Made by a program: the position numbers and the translations under genes
The notes under the pieces: model-generated
The model's input: only the letters and a program-made list of their open reading frames with translations
What the model was told of the DNA's origin: nothing
Database searches by the model: none
Shown here: piece after piece, positions 1-8,110 of the stretch
How positions within the stretch are numbered: position 1 is the first letter of the stretch
Layout: each line of letters begins with the position of its first letter
Origin: Hoeflea sp040218025
GTDB taxonomy: Bacteria; Pseudomonadota; Alphaproteobacteria; Rhizobiales; Rhizobiaceae
DNA: 64,000 nucleotides
Assembly: GCF_040218025.1 (NCBI RefSeq)
Contig: NZ_JAVJQD010000018.1
Strand: one strand, 5' to 3'

Positions 1-708
1 GAAATCAAGGCCAAGCTGGTTGCCGCCCGCGAGCCGGGTGTCGACAAGACCAAGATCGACAAGGAACTGACCGAACTCAAGAACCAGCTGGTTTCGGTCT
101 CCGAATCCGCCTCGTTCTCCGGTGAGAACTGGCTCAACAACACGGTCTCGACGGCTTCCGGCACCAAGAGCATCGTGGGTGGCTTCACCCGTGACGTCAA
201 CGGCATGGTGACCATCCAGACGCTGGGCGTGAACACCACCTCGACCACGTTGATCGGTGCGGCCAACGAAAGCCTCGGCATCCTGACCAAGGACATCGAC
301 GCCAACGCCCTGGATCCGAACGCAACCGGCACCGCGGCCCGGGATTACTTCCTGATCGACACCGGTTCGACCACCGGTACGCAGGCATCGGGCACCGCGA
401 TCACCCTGACCGCGACCACCACGGACGCCCAGGTGGACGACATGATCCGTGTCGTTGACTCCATGCTCACGCAGATGACCGACGCGGCCTCCAACCTCGG
501 CGCCGTCAACAAGCGGGTTCAGATGCAGGAGGACTTCGTCGCCAACCTGATGGACTCGATCGACAGCGGTGTCGGCCGTCTGGTCGATGCGGACATGAAC
601 GAGGAATCGACCCGCCTGAAGGCCCTGCAGACACAGCAGCAGCTCGGCATTCAGTCGCTGTCGATCGCCAACACCAACTCGCAGAACATCCTGTCGCTGT
701 TCCGTTAA
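1..708 (+). CDS. Flagellin, C-terminal part (5' end outside the window)
   Basis: The reading frame is open from base 1 to the TAA at 706-708, giving the last 235 residues of a flagellin. The N-terminal D0/D1 region lies upstream of the window. The C-terminus ends LGIQSLSIANTNSQNILSLF, the D0 helix pattern that mediates filament polymerisation outside the cell. It is the upstream member of a tandem pair with the flagellin at 987-1964 and is nearly identical to it over most of its length. Differences concentrate around residues 58-80 (the start of the variable middle). A strong hairpin terminator follows, so it is probably transcribed separately from the next flagellin. The family call is secure; which paralogue (flaA, flaB and so on) cannot be decided. 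Confidence 0.95.
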   Translation, partial: EIKAKLVAAREPGVDKTKIDKELTELKNQLVSVSESASFSGENWLNNTVSTASGTKSIVGGFTRDVNGMVTIQTLGVNTTSTTLIGAANESLGILTKDIDANALDPNATGTAARDYFLIDTGSTTGTQASGTAITLTATTTDAQVDDMIRVVDSMLTQMTDAASNLGAVNKRVQMQEDFVANLMDSIDSGVGRLVDADMNEESTRLKALQTQQQLGIQSLSIANTNSQNILSLFR

Positions 709-756
709 GGGCACAGGAAACCGGGGGCTCCACAGGCTCCCGGATCCATCGGATCA

Positions 757-788
757 GAAAGGCCGCATCGGTTCCGATGCGGCCTTTT
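757..788 (+). terminator. Rho-independent terminator after the first flagellin
   Basis: Arms at 758-771 and 774-787 form a near-perfect GC-rich stem (AAAGGCCGCATCGG paired with CCGATGCGGCCTTTT) with a very short loop and a short T run. It starts about 50 bases after the flagellin stop codon. Confidence 0.85.
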
Positions 789-834
789 GCGTTTGCTAAA
801 ATTATGAATCCCCATTGAAAATTCAGGCATTGAG

Positions 835-850
835 TTAACTGGCCATTAAC
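835..850 (+). promoter_or_regulatory. CtrA-type box upstream of the second flagellin
   Basis: The sequence is TTAA, seven bases, then TTAAC, an exact match to the full CtrA binding consensus of alphaproteobacteria. It sits about 137 bases before the flagellin start at 987, inside a more AT-rich gap that holds no gene. CtrA commonly controls flagellar genes in this class. Binding here is inferred from the motif only. Confidence 0.5.
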
Positions 851-986
851 CATAAAACTTTACACGTTAGTTACCAACGGTGAACCGGATCGCAAGGGCA
901 ATATGCGCTCCGGCCAGCATGATGCTAGATCACCGCAACCGGGAAGATGGCCGGTATGTCCCTGGGCAATAAGAGGGGCATGTTTC

Positions 987-1964
987 ATGACCAGCATTAT
1001 GACGAACACCGCCGCGATGGCGGCACTGCAAACTCTCCGCAGCATCAACTCGGAGATGGAAACCACTCAGGCGCGCGTGTCTTCGGGATATCGCGTCCAG
1101 ACCGCCGGCGACAACGCTGCCTACTGGTCGATCGCGACGACGATGCGTTCGGACAACAAGGCGCTTTCGACCGTCAAGGACGCTCTCGGCCTCGGCGCCG
1201 CGAAAGTCGACATCGCCTACACCGCGATGGACAGCTCCATCGACGTGGTCTCCGAAATCAAGGCCAAGCTGGTTGCGGCCCGCGAGCCGGGCGTTGACAA
1301 GACCAAGATCAACAAGGAACTGACCGAACTCAAGAACCAGCTGGTTTCGATCTCCGAATCCGCTTCCTTCTCAGGTGAGAACTGGCTCAACAACACCATA
1401 TCTACCGCTGCCGGCACCAAGTCGGTGGTTGGCGGCTTCAACCGCGACGTCAACGGTCTTGTCACCATCACCACTCTCGACGTGAATGTGACGAGCCTGA
1501 CCATGATCGGCGCGGCCAACGAAAGCCTCGGCATCCTGACCAAGGACATCGACGCCAACGCGCTCGATCCGAACGCAACCGGCACCGCGGCCCGGGATTA
1601 TTTCCTGATCGACACCGGTTCGACCACCGGCACGCAGGCATCGGGCACCGCGATCACCCTGACCGCGACGACGACCGACGCACAGGTCGACGACATGATC
1701 CGCGTGGTGGACTCCATGCTCAGCCAGATGACGGATGCGGCCTCCAACCTCGGCGCCGTCAACAAGCGGATCTCGATGCAGGAAGACTTTGTCGCCAATC
1801 TTATGGACTCGATTGACAGCGGTATCGGCCGCCTTGTCGATGCGGACATGAACGAGGAATCGACCAGGCTCAAGGCGTTGCAGACGCAGCAGCAGCTCGG
1901 CATCCAGTCGCTGTCGATCGCCAATACCAACTCGCAGAACATCCTGTCGCTCTTCCAGCAGTAA
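987..1964 (+). CDS. Flagellin
   Basis: This 325-residue protein is the filament subunit. The ATG at 987 gives the conserved start MTSIMTNTAAMAALQTLRSI and has AAGAGGGG at 971-978. The frame extends upstream to 903, but that extension does not look like flagellin. N-terminal D0/D1 (about residues 1-150) and the C-terminal D1/D0 (about 240-325) are present, with a short variable middle typical of rhizobial flagellins, which are about 320-400 residues. It is secreted unprocessed through the flagellar export gate. It lies downstream of a CtrA-type box and a terminator, so it probably has its own promoter. It is a recent duplicate of the partial gene at 1-708. Confidence 0.96.
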   Translation: MTSIMTNTAAMAALQTLRSINSEMETTQARVSSGYRVQTAGDNAAYWSIATTMRSDNKALSTVKDALGLGAAKVDIAYTAMDSSIDVVSEIKAKLVAAREPGVDKTKINKELTELKNQLVSISESASFSGENWLNNTISTAAGTKSVVGGFNRDVNGLVTITTLDVNVTSLTMIGAANESLGILTKDIDANALDPNATGTAARDYFLIDTGSTTGTQASGTAITLTATTTDAQVDDMIRVVDSMLSQMTDAASNLGAVNKRISMQEDFVANLMDSIDSGIGRLVDADMNEESTRLKALQTQQQLGIQSLSIANTNSQNILSLFQQ

Positions 1965-2266
1965 GCCCGGGCGCTCCCGGGTGAGCGCATTGAGCAACAG
2001 AATACTGCCATGCCGCCGGTCATCGGTCATGGTGGGTCAGCTGAACCGCGCCAACATTGCCCTTGGTGCGGTTCAGTGACGTTTGGGCGCATGTTCCACC
2101 GTGGGAAAGCGGCGCCGGTCCGGCGTTCATGCTCACGCAAGTTTTGCTGGCTAGGCTTCCCGGGCATCGGGGCGCAATCACTTTGTTCTGCCCGTGCAAT
2201 CACAGTGTGGAGAGGCATGAACATGACCGGCGCCCTGCCAGCCATCGCCTCGAATTGGAGACCAAG

Positions 2267-2887
2267 ATGACGGCCAGTCTCGCCAGGTTCCTTCCGGATT
2301 TCGAGCTTTCGCATATCCGGTCTTTTCCCGGTATCCCCGATGAGGTTGCGCCCCGCCCGCAGCCTGTCAGGCCTGCTGTCGATGTGGAGGCCATTCGCGC
2401 CGAAGCCAGGGCCGAGGGCGAGGCCGCTGTGCGCAACGAACTCGAAGCCCGGCACGCCAGCGAACTGGATGCCGCCGCGGCACGCCATGCCGACGAACTT
2501 GCGGCCCTGCGCACGGAACTCGAAGCGTTCGCCGCAAAGTCCATTCCCGAAGCCGTCAGCGCGCGAAGCGTCGAAATCGCCGATGCCGTGGCGGGCGATG
2601 TCGCCCAAATCCTGGCGCCCCTGATCGATGAGGCCGTTCGGGCCCGCGTGGTCGCCCAACTGGCCGCCGAAATACGTGGAATGCTCGACATCGACAATGC
2701 CGGCCGGATCACCGTCACAGGACCCGAAAGCCTGGTTGCCGCTCTCGGCGATAGCCTCGGCGCCGATGTGGACCGGATTTCCGTGATTCATGACGAGCAG
2801 TTCGACATCGAGATTGAAACCGACCGCACCCTTCTCGCCAGCCGGCTGTCGGAATGGACCCAAGCCCTCAAGGAAAGCCTGGCATGA
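2267..2887 (+). CDS. FliH-like flagellar hypothetical protein
   Basis: This 206-residue protein starts at the ATG at 2267, preceded by GGAG at 2257-2260. Longer in-frame starts reach back to 2057 but encode an unlikely sequence. The stop overlaps the motB start in ATGA. Residues about 38-100 form a charged Ala/Glu-rich helix with an EARAEGEA element, followed by a more compact C-terminal half with a VTGPESLV element and a final WTQALKESL helix. This plan resembles FliH, the stator that binds the FliI export ATPase. Rhizobial clusters have an unnamed gene at this position before motB. The FliH role is inferred from architecture and context only; a MotB-associated role is an alternative. Confidence 0.6.
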   Translation: MTASLARFLPDFELSHIRSFPGIPDEVAPRPQPVRPAVDVEAIRAEARAEGEAAVRNELEARHASELDAAAARHADELAALRTELEAFAAKSIPEAVSARSVEIADAVAGDVAQILAPLIDEAVRARVVAQLAAEIRGMLDIDNAGRITVTGPESLVAALGDSLGADVDRISVIHDEQFDIEIETDRTLLASRLSEWTQALKESLA

Positions 2888-4098
2888 GCGACACCACCCA
2901 TCAGGGCAAGAACGAGATCATCATCGTCAAGCGTCGGGGCAGCGGCGGTGATGACGGCCACCACGGCGGCGTCTGGAAGATCGCTTACGCCGACTTCATG
3001 ACAGCCATGATGGCGTTCTTTCTGGTCATGTGGCTGGTCAATGCCGCCAACGAGGAAACAAAGGCGCAGGTCGCCGCCTATTTCAATCCCATCAAGCTGA
3101 TGGACGACAAGCCCACCGAGCGCGGAATCAAGCAGGTGGGCAACAGCAATGACGGCGAGGCCAACGCGCCGAAATCGAAGGTCGAGGGCGAGGATTCCTC
3201 CAACGGACAGTCCGGGGACGCCGGCTCGCAGGAAAACTCCACCGCCGGCGAGGAGGAGGCCTACTCGGAGGCTGACTATTTCGAGAATCCCTACTCGGTC
3301 CTCTCCGAGATTGCCTTGGAAACGGGGACCCAGACGAACGTATCCGCGAAGGGCGATGGCGGCGCCGCCGAATCGGGACCGGCCACAGGTGCGTCGGGCG
3401 GCGACGCCTATCGCGATCCCTTCGACCCGGATTTCTGGACCAAGACCATCGACCAGGAGCGCGAGGCGCTGGAGGAAAGTCAGTCGATGGTCCAGGCGGA
3501 GAATTTCACCGGCAACGGCGCCACCACTGATGCATTCGACGCCACCGGCGCGCCGGCCGCCGATCTTGACGGTGACGGCAAGCCCGACACGGGGACCGAC
3601 GGGGCTGAAGCGGGCGCGACTGCGGCCGAACGGATCGCGGACGCCGAACTGCTCAAGGAAGAAATCACGAAGTCCCTGGGCGCAACGCTCGGCAAGCTCG
3701 CCGAAGGCCTGACCGTGGAGCCGGCCGAAGGCGGATTGCTGGTTTCCATTACAGATCAGTTCGATTTCGGCATGTTCGAAGTCGGCTCCGCCGTCCCCGG
3801 CCGCGATCTTGTGCTGGCGATGGAGAAGATCGGTGCAATCCTTGCCGAACGCCCGGGTGCGATCGCCATTCGCGGGCACACCGATGCAAGGCCGTACACC
3901 TCCGGAGAGGGAGACAATTGGCGCCTGTCAATGGCGCGCGCCCACTCCGCCTTCTTCATGCTGGTGCGCGGGGGTGTGCCTGAAGACCGCATAGTGCAGG
4001 TGTCCGGCTTTGCCGATCGCCGTCTGAAGGATGCCGAAAATCCCTATGCCGAAGTCAATCGCCGCATTGAAATCCTGGTTGAGGCGGGAGCGAGTTAA
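2884..4098 (+). CDS. motB: Flagellar motor stator protein MotB
   Basis: This 404-residue inner-membrane protein forms the peptidoglycan-anchored stator with MotA. The start at 2884 overlaps the preceding stop. A single membrane helix at about residues 35-58 contains YADFMTAMMAFFLVMWL, whose Asp is the expected proton-binding residue. A long acidic, low-complexity periplasmic linker (about 85-250) follows. The C-terminal OmpA-like domain (about 275-400) has the peptidoglycan-binding pattern around RGHTDARPY and NRRIEI. The long linker is usual for rhizobial MotB, which works with MotC, encoded three bases downstream. Confidence 0.96.
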   Translation: MSDTTHQGKNEIIIVKRRGSGGDDGHHGGVWKIAYADFMTAMMAFFLVMWLVNAANEETKAQVAAYFNPIKLMDDKPTERGIKQVGNSNDGEANAPKSKVEGEDSSNGQSGDAGSQENSTAGEEEAYSEADYFENPYSVLSEIALETGTQTNVSAKGDGGAAESGPATGASGGDAYRDPFDPDFWTKTIDQEREALEESQSMVQAENFTGNGATTDAFDATGAPAADLDGDGKPDTGTDGAEAGATAAERIADAELLKEEITKSLGATLGKLAEGLTVEPAEGGLLVSITDQFDFGMFEVGSAVPGRDLVLAMEKIGAILAERPGAIAIRGHTDARPYTSGEGDNWRLSMARAHSAFFMLVRGGVPEDRIVQVSGFADRRLKDAENPYAEVNRRIEILVEAGAS

Positions 4099-4101
4099 TC
4101 C

Positions 4102-5766
4102 ATGTCGCACGGCCGTCGACTGAAAACAGCGTGCTTCGCCGCCTTCGCGGCGGTTTTTGCGTTGGCGGCGAGCGCCGAGGAGCCGTCCGGGTCCGGGACA
4201 AAGGCGGATGACGGTTTTCAGGTTCAGCAGGATCCGGGCGCTGCGTCGACCGACGCACGGCCCGCGCCGGTTTTCGATCCCACGGTCGGCTTTCCCCCCG
4301 TGGCCGAACGCTCTGATCCGCAATCCGCCGGTCCGCCGATTGCAGGGGAAGACAATCAGGCTCAAGCCCACGACGCCGAGGGAACGCCGGCGCAACGCGG
4401 TGACGGGACCATTGCCGAGCATGGTTCGGCTCCGTCGGGGGCTGGCGACGCCGCCGGTGCTGCCGCTGAGGGAACTCGGGCGCAAGCCGTTCCGGATGGG
4501 TCGGCTTCACCTGCCGAAGGGGTGCGAGCCGAAGACTTCGCCATGACCGACGACATGAACGAGTTGGAGCCGTACAAGCTGATACGCTCGCTTCAGGTCG
4601 TGCAGGATGCGGTTGTCAGCGGCGACCACTCGGCCATGGAGATGCAGCGCTTTCTTCTCGGCGTTATCGATAGCCGGTTGCGCAGCGCTGACGAGAAGGT
4701 CTTTGATGATCCGCGCAATGTCGACGCGGCACTGATCTACGCCATGAGCGGGGGCAATCCCGAAACCCTCGAGATCCTGGCGATCAAGGACAAGTTCGGA
4801 AATTTCGACAACGAGATCACGACGGTGCTGCGCGCCTATCTCAACGGCCGCGCGGCAAAGACCCAGGAGGAACTGCAGGAAGTCGTCGACATTTATCGTG
4901 ACACGCCTGTCGGACCCTATCTCACGTTGGTAGCGGCAAATGTTACAGCCGCCCTCAATGATTCATCGGCCCTTGAGCTGTTCGACTGGGCGCGCCTGAC
5001 AGCCCCGGGCACTCTGGTCGAAGAAGCAGCGTTGAGGCGTTCGCTGTTCATTGCCGAACGCAATGGCTTGATCGATGAGGCAATCTCCTATGCGCAGCTC
5101 TATGCGCGCCGATTCATCAATTCACCCTATGCCGGCCAGTATGCCGATCTTCTCGTCGACCTGGTGGTGCTCAACTACGGCAAGGTCGGCGAAGACCGGC
5201 TGAATGCAATCCTGTCCTTCATGGACCGTCCGCGAAAGCGCGAGGTCTATCTCAGAATCGCACGCAAGGCGGTCATATCGGGTCTGCGCGATCTGGCTCT
5301 GATCGCCTCGGAAAAGGCCGAGGAACTGCTCATGCCGGGTGATGAGGTCCCCAAGGTGCTGGCGGGTCTCTATTCCGGGATGGCCAGGGTTCCGACCGAA
5401 GGCGTCAATGCCGTACTGGAAACGCTCAACGCTGTTCCCGAACAACAACTGACGCGCCGAGACCGCGCCTTGCGCGAGGCTGCGCGGACAATGGCCGCTG
5501 AAGTCGTCCGCAAACCCGATCCCGACAGCCTCACGCAAGCAATCGGTCCCATGTTGGATAAACCGCAGCTGGAAGGCGGCACGGAAGGCGCCGTCACCGA
5601 GCAGGCGGGCGACCAGCCAGCCGCCGATCTTGCGGCAGTCGCGGCGAAGAACGAAGAGGCGGAAGCCGCGGTCGAGGCTTTCGAAGGATATGTCTCGGAC
5701 CGGAGGAAAACCCTCGAACGCATCGATGAGATGCTCAAGGGTGTAGAAGAGGAACAAGGCTCTTGA
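4102..5766 (+). CDS. motC: Periplasmic motility protein MotC
   Basis: This 554-residue protein has an N-terminal signal peptide (about residues 1-25, ending near AASAEE). A low-complexity region to about residue 145 follows, then a mostly helical body. Rhizobial MotC is a periplasmic partner and chaperone of MotB needed for rotation; it has no enterobacterial counterpart. Its place directly after motB and overlapping the fliK start (TGA at 5764-5766) matches the motB-motC-fliK order. The C-terminus (about 500-554) is acidic and helical. The identity rests on size, export signal and position more than on diagnostic motifs. Confidence 0.85.
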   Translation: MSHGRRLKTACFAAFAAVFALAASAEEPSGSGTKADDGFQVQQDPGAASTDARPAPVFDPTVGFPPVAERSDPQSAGPPIAGEDNQAQAHDAEGTPAQRGDGTIAEHGSAPSGAGDAAGAAAEGTRAQAVPDGSASPAEGVRAEDFAMTDDMNELEPYKLIRSLQVVQDAVVSGDHSAMEMQRFLLGVIDSRLRSADEKVFDDPRNVDAALIYAMSGGNPETLEILAIKDKFGNFDNEITTVLRAYLNGRAAKTQEELQEVVDIYRDTPVGPYLTLVAANVTAALNDSSALELFDWARLTAPGTLVEEAALRRSLFIAERNGLIDEAISYAQLYARRFINSPYAGQYADLLVDLVVLNYGKVGEDRLNAILSFMDRPRKREVYLRIARKAVISGLRDLALIASEKAEELLMPGDEVPKVLAGLYSGMARVPTEGVNAVLETLNAVPEQQLTRRDRALREAARTMAAEVVRKPDPDSLTQAIGPMLDKPQLEGGTEGAVTEQAGDQPAADLAAVAAKNEEAEAAVEAFEGYVSDRRKTLERIDEMLKGVEEEQGS

Positions 5767-7289
5767 GTGCGTTGGATATGATCATGCAGCGTCAGGTTCC
5801 TGCCAGGCCCGCGGTTCGGCAACCCGGGACGCGTGCCGAGAATGCTGCATCGGAAGATCCGTTTGCAAAGGTGCTCTCGGGCCAGCGGCAGAACCAGGAC
5901 CGGACGAACGAAACCAGCCGCGGAGAGGCCGCCGAAGACGGCGCTGAAGCCGCCACCGCCGGTCACGAGACCGATGGCGAAGGCGCTTCCGGCACGGGGT
6001 CCGGGGAAATGATGGCCTTGCTTGAGGGCCTGATGTCGAGTGCCTCATATTCGCAGCCGGCGGCGGCGTCTGCGGACCCTGACGCGGAAGTCGGGGACGG
6101 AGCCGGAACGGCCGGCGAAGAAATTGCGGCAGCCGACGCCGGAGGCCTGGCCGACGGGACCGGACCGACACCTGACCAGGACGACCGGATCGGCAATGGT
6201 GCGGATATTGAAACCACACCCATGCCGGAAGATACTGCCGTCAGGCCCGAAGATGATGTGATCGGCAAGACCGGCGACAAATTGGCCGGAAGGCCCGACA
6301 CTACCGGTCCGGCCGGAGAGAAGCCCGTTCCGAATGCCGGCGCGCAACCCGTGAGCCAGGCCGCAACAGGCGCCCGGGCCGCTACGGATGCGCAGGCCGC
6401 GACGGCTGCCGCCGCTGCGCCACAGGCAACGGCAGCGAAAGCCGTTGCGGCGGGGAAGTCTCCCTCCGGGGGGAAGGCGGCGGCCGAATTCACCGGCTCG
6501 TCTCAGCCGCGTGAACGCGGTGATGCGTCGGCATCGGACACCAGAAGGGCATCCACGAGTTTGGGTTCGGCAACAGAGCCGGTTCCGGCACGGACCGAGC
6601 CTGAAAGGGCCACCCGGAACGAGCGTCCCAACGCCTTCGTGGAAGCCCGGACCAGCCTCGGTGCAAGCCGGAACGAAGAGCGTCTGGAAGGCGGGTCGAA
6701 GAACGTCGAGGTTCTCGAATCCCGCCGCTTCCTGGGGACGCAGCCGGTCAGCGGAAACGCACAGATGCTCACGCGATCTCTCGGCGATGCGAGCGGCGAG
6801 ATCTTCCAGGCTCAGCGCTCGGCCCCGGCGCAATCGGCATCGCTGGCGGGGCAGCCGCAATCCGGTCAGATGCTGCACACACTCAAGCTTCAGCTCAATC
6901 CGGCGTCACTGGGCAGCGTGACCGCGGTTCTCAAACTTGCCGGTGAGGAACTCACCGTCGACATCAAGGTCCACACCGCAGAAGCCTATCGTCAACTCAG
7001 CGACGACAATCAGGCGATCCTGAAGTCCTTGCGGGCCCAGGGGTACGGCGTCGAGCAGATCAACATCCAGCACGTGCCCGGCGGTCCTGACCGGTCGGCG
7101 GGACAGACCTTCCAGCAAGGCCAGCAGAACGGCTTCCAGGGACCGGGTTCCGGTGACGCGCAGGCATCGGGCCGCGAAGCCGGCGGACAGGGCAGTGGCC
7201 GGCAGACCGGCAAACAGGGTGACCAGGGGCATGAGCAAAACTCCTATGCAAGCTCTGACACGCAGCGTTCTGACGGCGTTTATCTTTAG
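5763..7289 (+). CDS. fliK: Flagellar hook-length control protein FliK (formerly MotD)
   Basis: This 508-residue protein controls hook length and triggers the export switch to filament proteins. The proposed start is the TTG at 5763, inside the motC stop region; the ATG at 5778 is an alternative. Residues 1 to about 365 are low-complexity and rich in Ala, Gly, Glu, Thr and Pro, as expected for the molecular ruler. Residues about 369-450 form the conserved C-terminal domain, with LHTLKLQLNPASLGSV and LRAQGYGVEQINI. A Gly/Gln-rich tail ends the protein. The 3' end overlaps the next gene by 59 bases. Confidence 0.92.
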   Translation: MSALDMIMQRQVPARPAVRQPGTRAENAASEDPFAKVLSGQRQNQDRTNETSRGEAAEDGAEAATAGHETDGEGASGTGSGEMMALLEGLMSSASYSQPAAASADPDAEVGDGAGTAGEEIAAADAGGLADGTGPTPDQDDRIGNGADIETTPMPEDTAVRPEDDVIGKTGDKLAGRPDTTGPAGEKPVPNAGAQPVSQAATGARAATDAQAATAAAAAPQATAAKAVAAGKSPSGGKAAAEFTGSSQPRERGDASASDTRRASTSLGSATEPVPARTEPERATRNERPNAFVEARTSLGASRNEERLEGGSKNVEVLESRRFLGTQPVSGNAQMLTRSLGDASGEIFQAQRSAPAQSASLAGQPQSGQMLHTLKLQLNPASLGSVTAVLKLAGEELTVDIKVHTAEAYRQLSDDNQAILKSLRAQGYGVEQINIQHVPGGPDRSAGQTFQQGQQNGFQGPGSGDAQASGREAGGQGSGRQTGKQGDQGHEQNSYASSDTQRSDGVYL

Positions 7290-7815
7290 TCTCTGCGTCG
7301 GCCTTGCGCCGCATGCACGGGCCGCGGCTGGCGCGTGCGAGGCCGAAATACTCAAGGCCGCACGTGTGCACGGCGTCCCGCCCGGCATTCTTCATTCCGT
7401 GGGTCTCACAGAGACCGGCCGCAAGGGATCGCTGCATCCCTACGCGCTCAATATCGAGGGACGGGCAGTGTTCGCGAGCAGCCGCGAAAAGGCTCTGCAG
7501 GAGTTCGAAAAGGCCAGATCGGAAGGCAAGAGGCTGATCGATCTGGGCTGCATGCAGATCAATCACCGCTATCACGGCAAGGAGTTTCCCTCGGTCCGGG
7601 CGATGCTCGACCCCCATTCAAACGTCGATTATGCGGCGCGGTTTCTGGCCCGGCTTCATGCGCGGCACGAAACCTGGACGATGGCGGTGGCGCGCTATCA
7701 CGCCGGACCTGACAATGATCCGGCACAAAAGCGCTATGTCTGTCGCGTGATCGCGAACCTGGTGGCTACGGGGCATGGCGCATGGACGGCGCCGGCACGC
7801 GAATTCTGCTTTTGA
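7231..7815 (+). CDS. Flagellar-cluster lytic transglycosylase (SLT family)
   Basis: This 194-residue exported protein starts at the ATG at 7231 after CCAGGGG; the frame extends to 7153 but lacks a signal sequence there. A signal peptide (about residues 1-33, ending HARAAAG) is followed by an SLT-like domain. E61 in GLTETGR is the likely catalytic acid, and GCMQIN and the YHAG element match family motifs. It probably opens peptidoglycan for rod or hook passage, since rhizobial FlgJ lacks a muramidase domain. The start lies 59 bases inside fliK in another frame, implying coupled expression. Strain-specific functional data cannot be inferred. Confidence 0.85.
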   Translation: MSKTPMQALTRSVLTAFIFSLCVGLAPHARAAAGACEAEILKAARVHGVPPGILHSVGLTETGRKGSLHPYALNIEGRAVFASSREKALQEFEKARSEGKRLIDLGCMQINHRYHGKEFPSVRAMLDPHSNVDYAARFLARLHARHETWTMAVARYHAGPDNDPAQKRYVCRVIANLVATGHGAWTAPAREFCF

Positions 7816-7918
7816 GAGCGTCCCGAAAATACAACCTATGCGAGAATATGTTCACAATCGGGATTCGATTGCGATATTTGGCGAGAGTTAGGCAAAGGTT
7901 AATGCTGCAAGCAAAAAA

Positions 7919-7934
7919 TTAACCTCTTGTTAAC
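7919..7934 (+). promoter_or_regulatory. CtrA-type box 1 upstream of rem
   Basis: TTAA, seven bases (CCTCTTG), then TTAAC is a perfect match to the CtrA full-site consensus. It lies about 180 bases before the rem start in an AT-rich 295-base gap (7816-8110) without genes. It also overlaps the right arm of an inverted repeat, AGGTTAAT at 7896-7903 and ATTAACCT at 7918-7925. Confidence 0.5.
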
Positions 7935-8004
7935 TTTTCCCGAGAAAAATTGTGCCATTCGGGCTGACAGCCACTAAATGTGGCCAAATCAGCGGGAAAC
8001 ATGG

Positions 8005-8020
8005 TTAATCAATTATTAAA
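8005..8020 (+). promoter_or_regulatory. CtrA-type box 2 upstream of rem (one mismatch)
   Basis: TTAA, seven bases, then TTAAA differs from the CtrA consensus by the final base. It lies about 70 bases downstream of the perfect box and about 90 bases before the rem start. Paired sites are common at CtrA-controlled promoters. Confidence 0.35.
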
Positions 8021-8036
8021 TCACACCATGTGATTT
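8018..8036 (+). promoter_or_regulatory. Perfect palindrome upstream of rem
   Basis: AAATCACA and TGTGATTT flank a three-base centre, giving a 19-base dyad about 75 bases before the rem start. In S. meliloti rem is activated by the LuxR-type VisN/VisR pair, and a dyad of this size suits such a dimer. The assignment is inference only. Confidence 0.4.
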
Positions 8037-8110
8037 TCATAGTTTACCCAGATTCCCCCTGTTCGTACCTCTTGGTTAACGAGGCACCACACTGATTCGG
8101 AGGCGGACGA

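Noticed and set aside
2057..2266. 70-residue N-terminal extension of the FliH-like protein
   Set aside because: The ribosome site GGAG before 2267 and the amphipathic start from MTASLARF fit better; the extension is not plausible protein.
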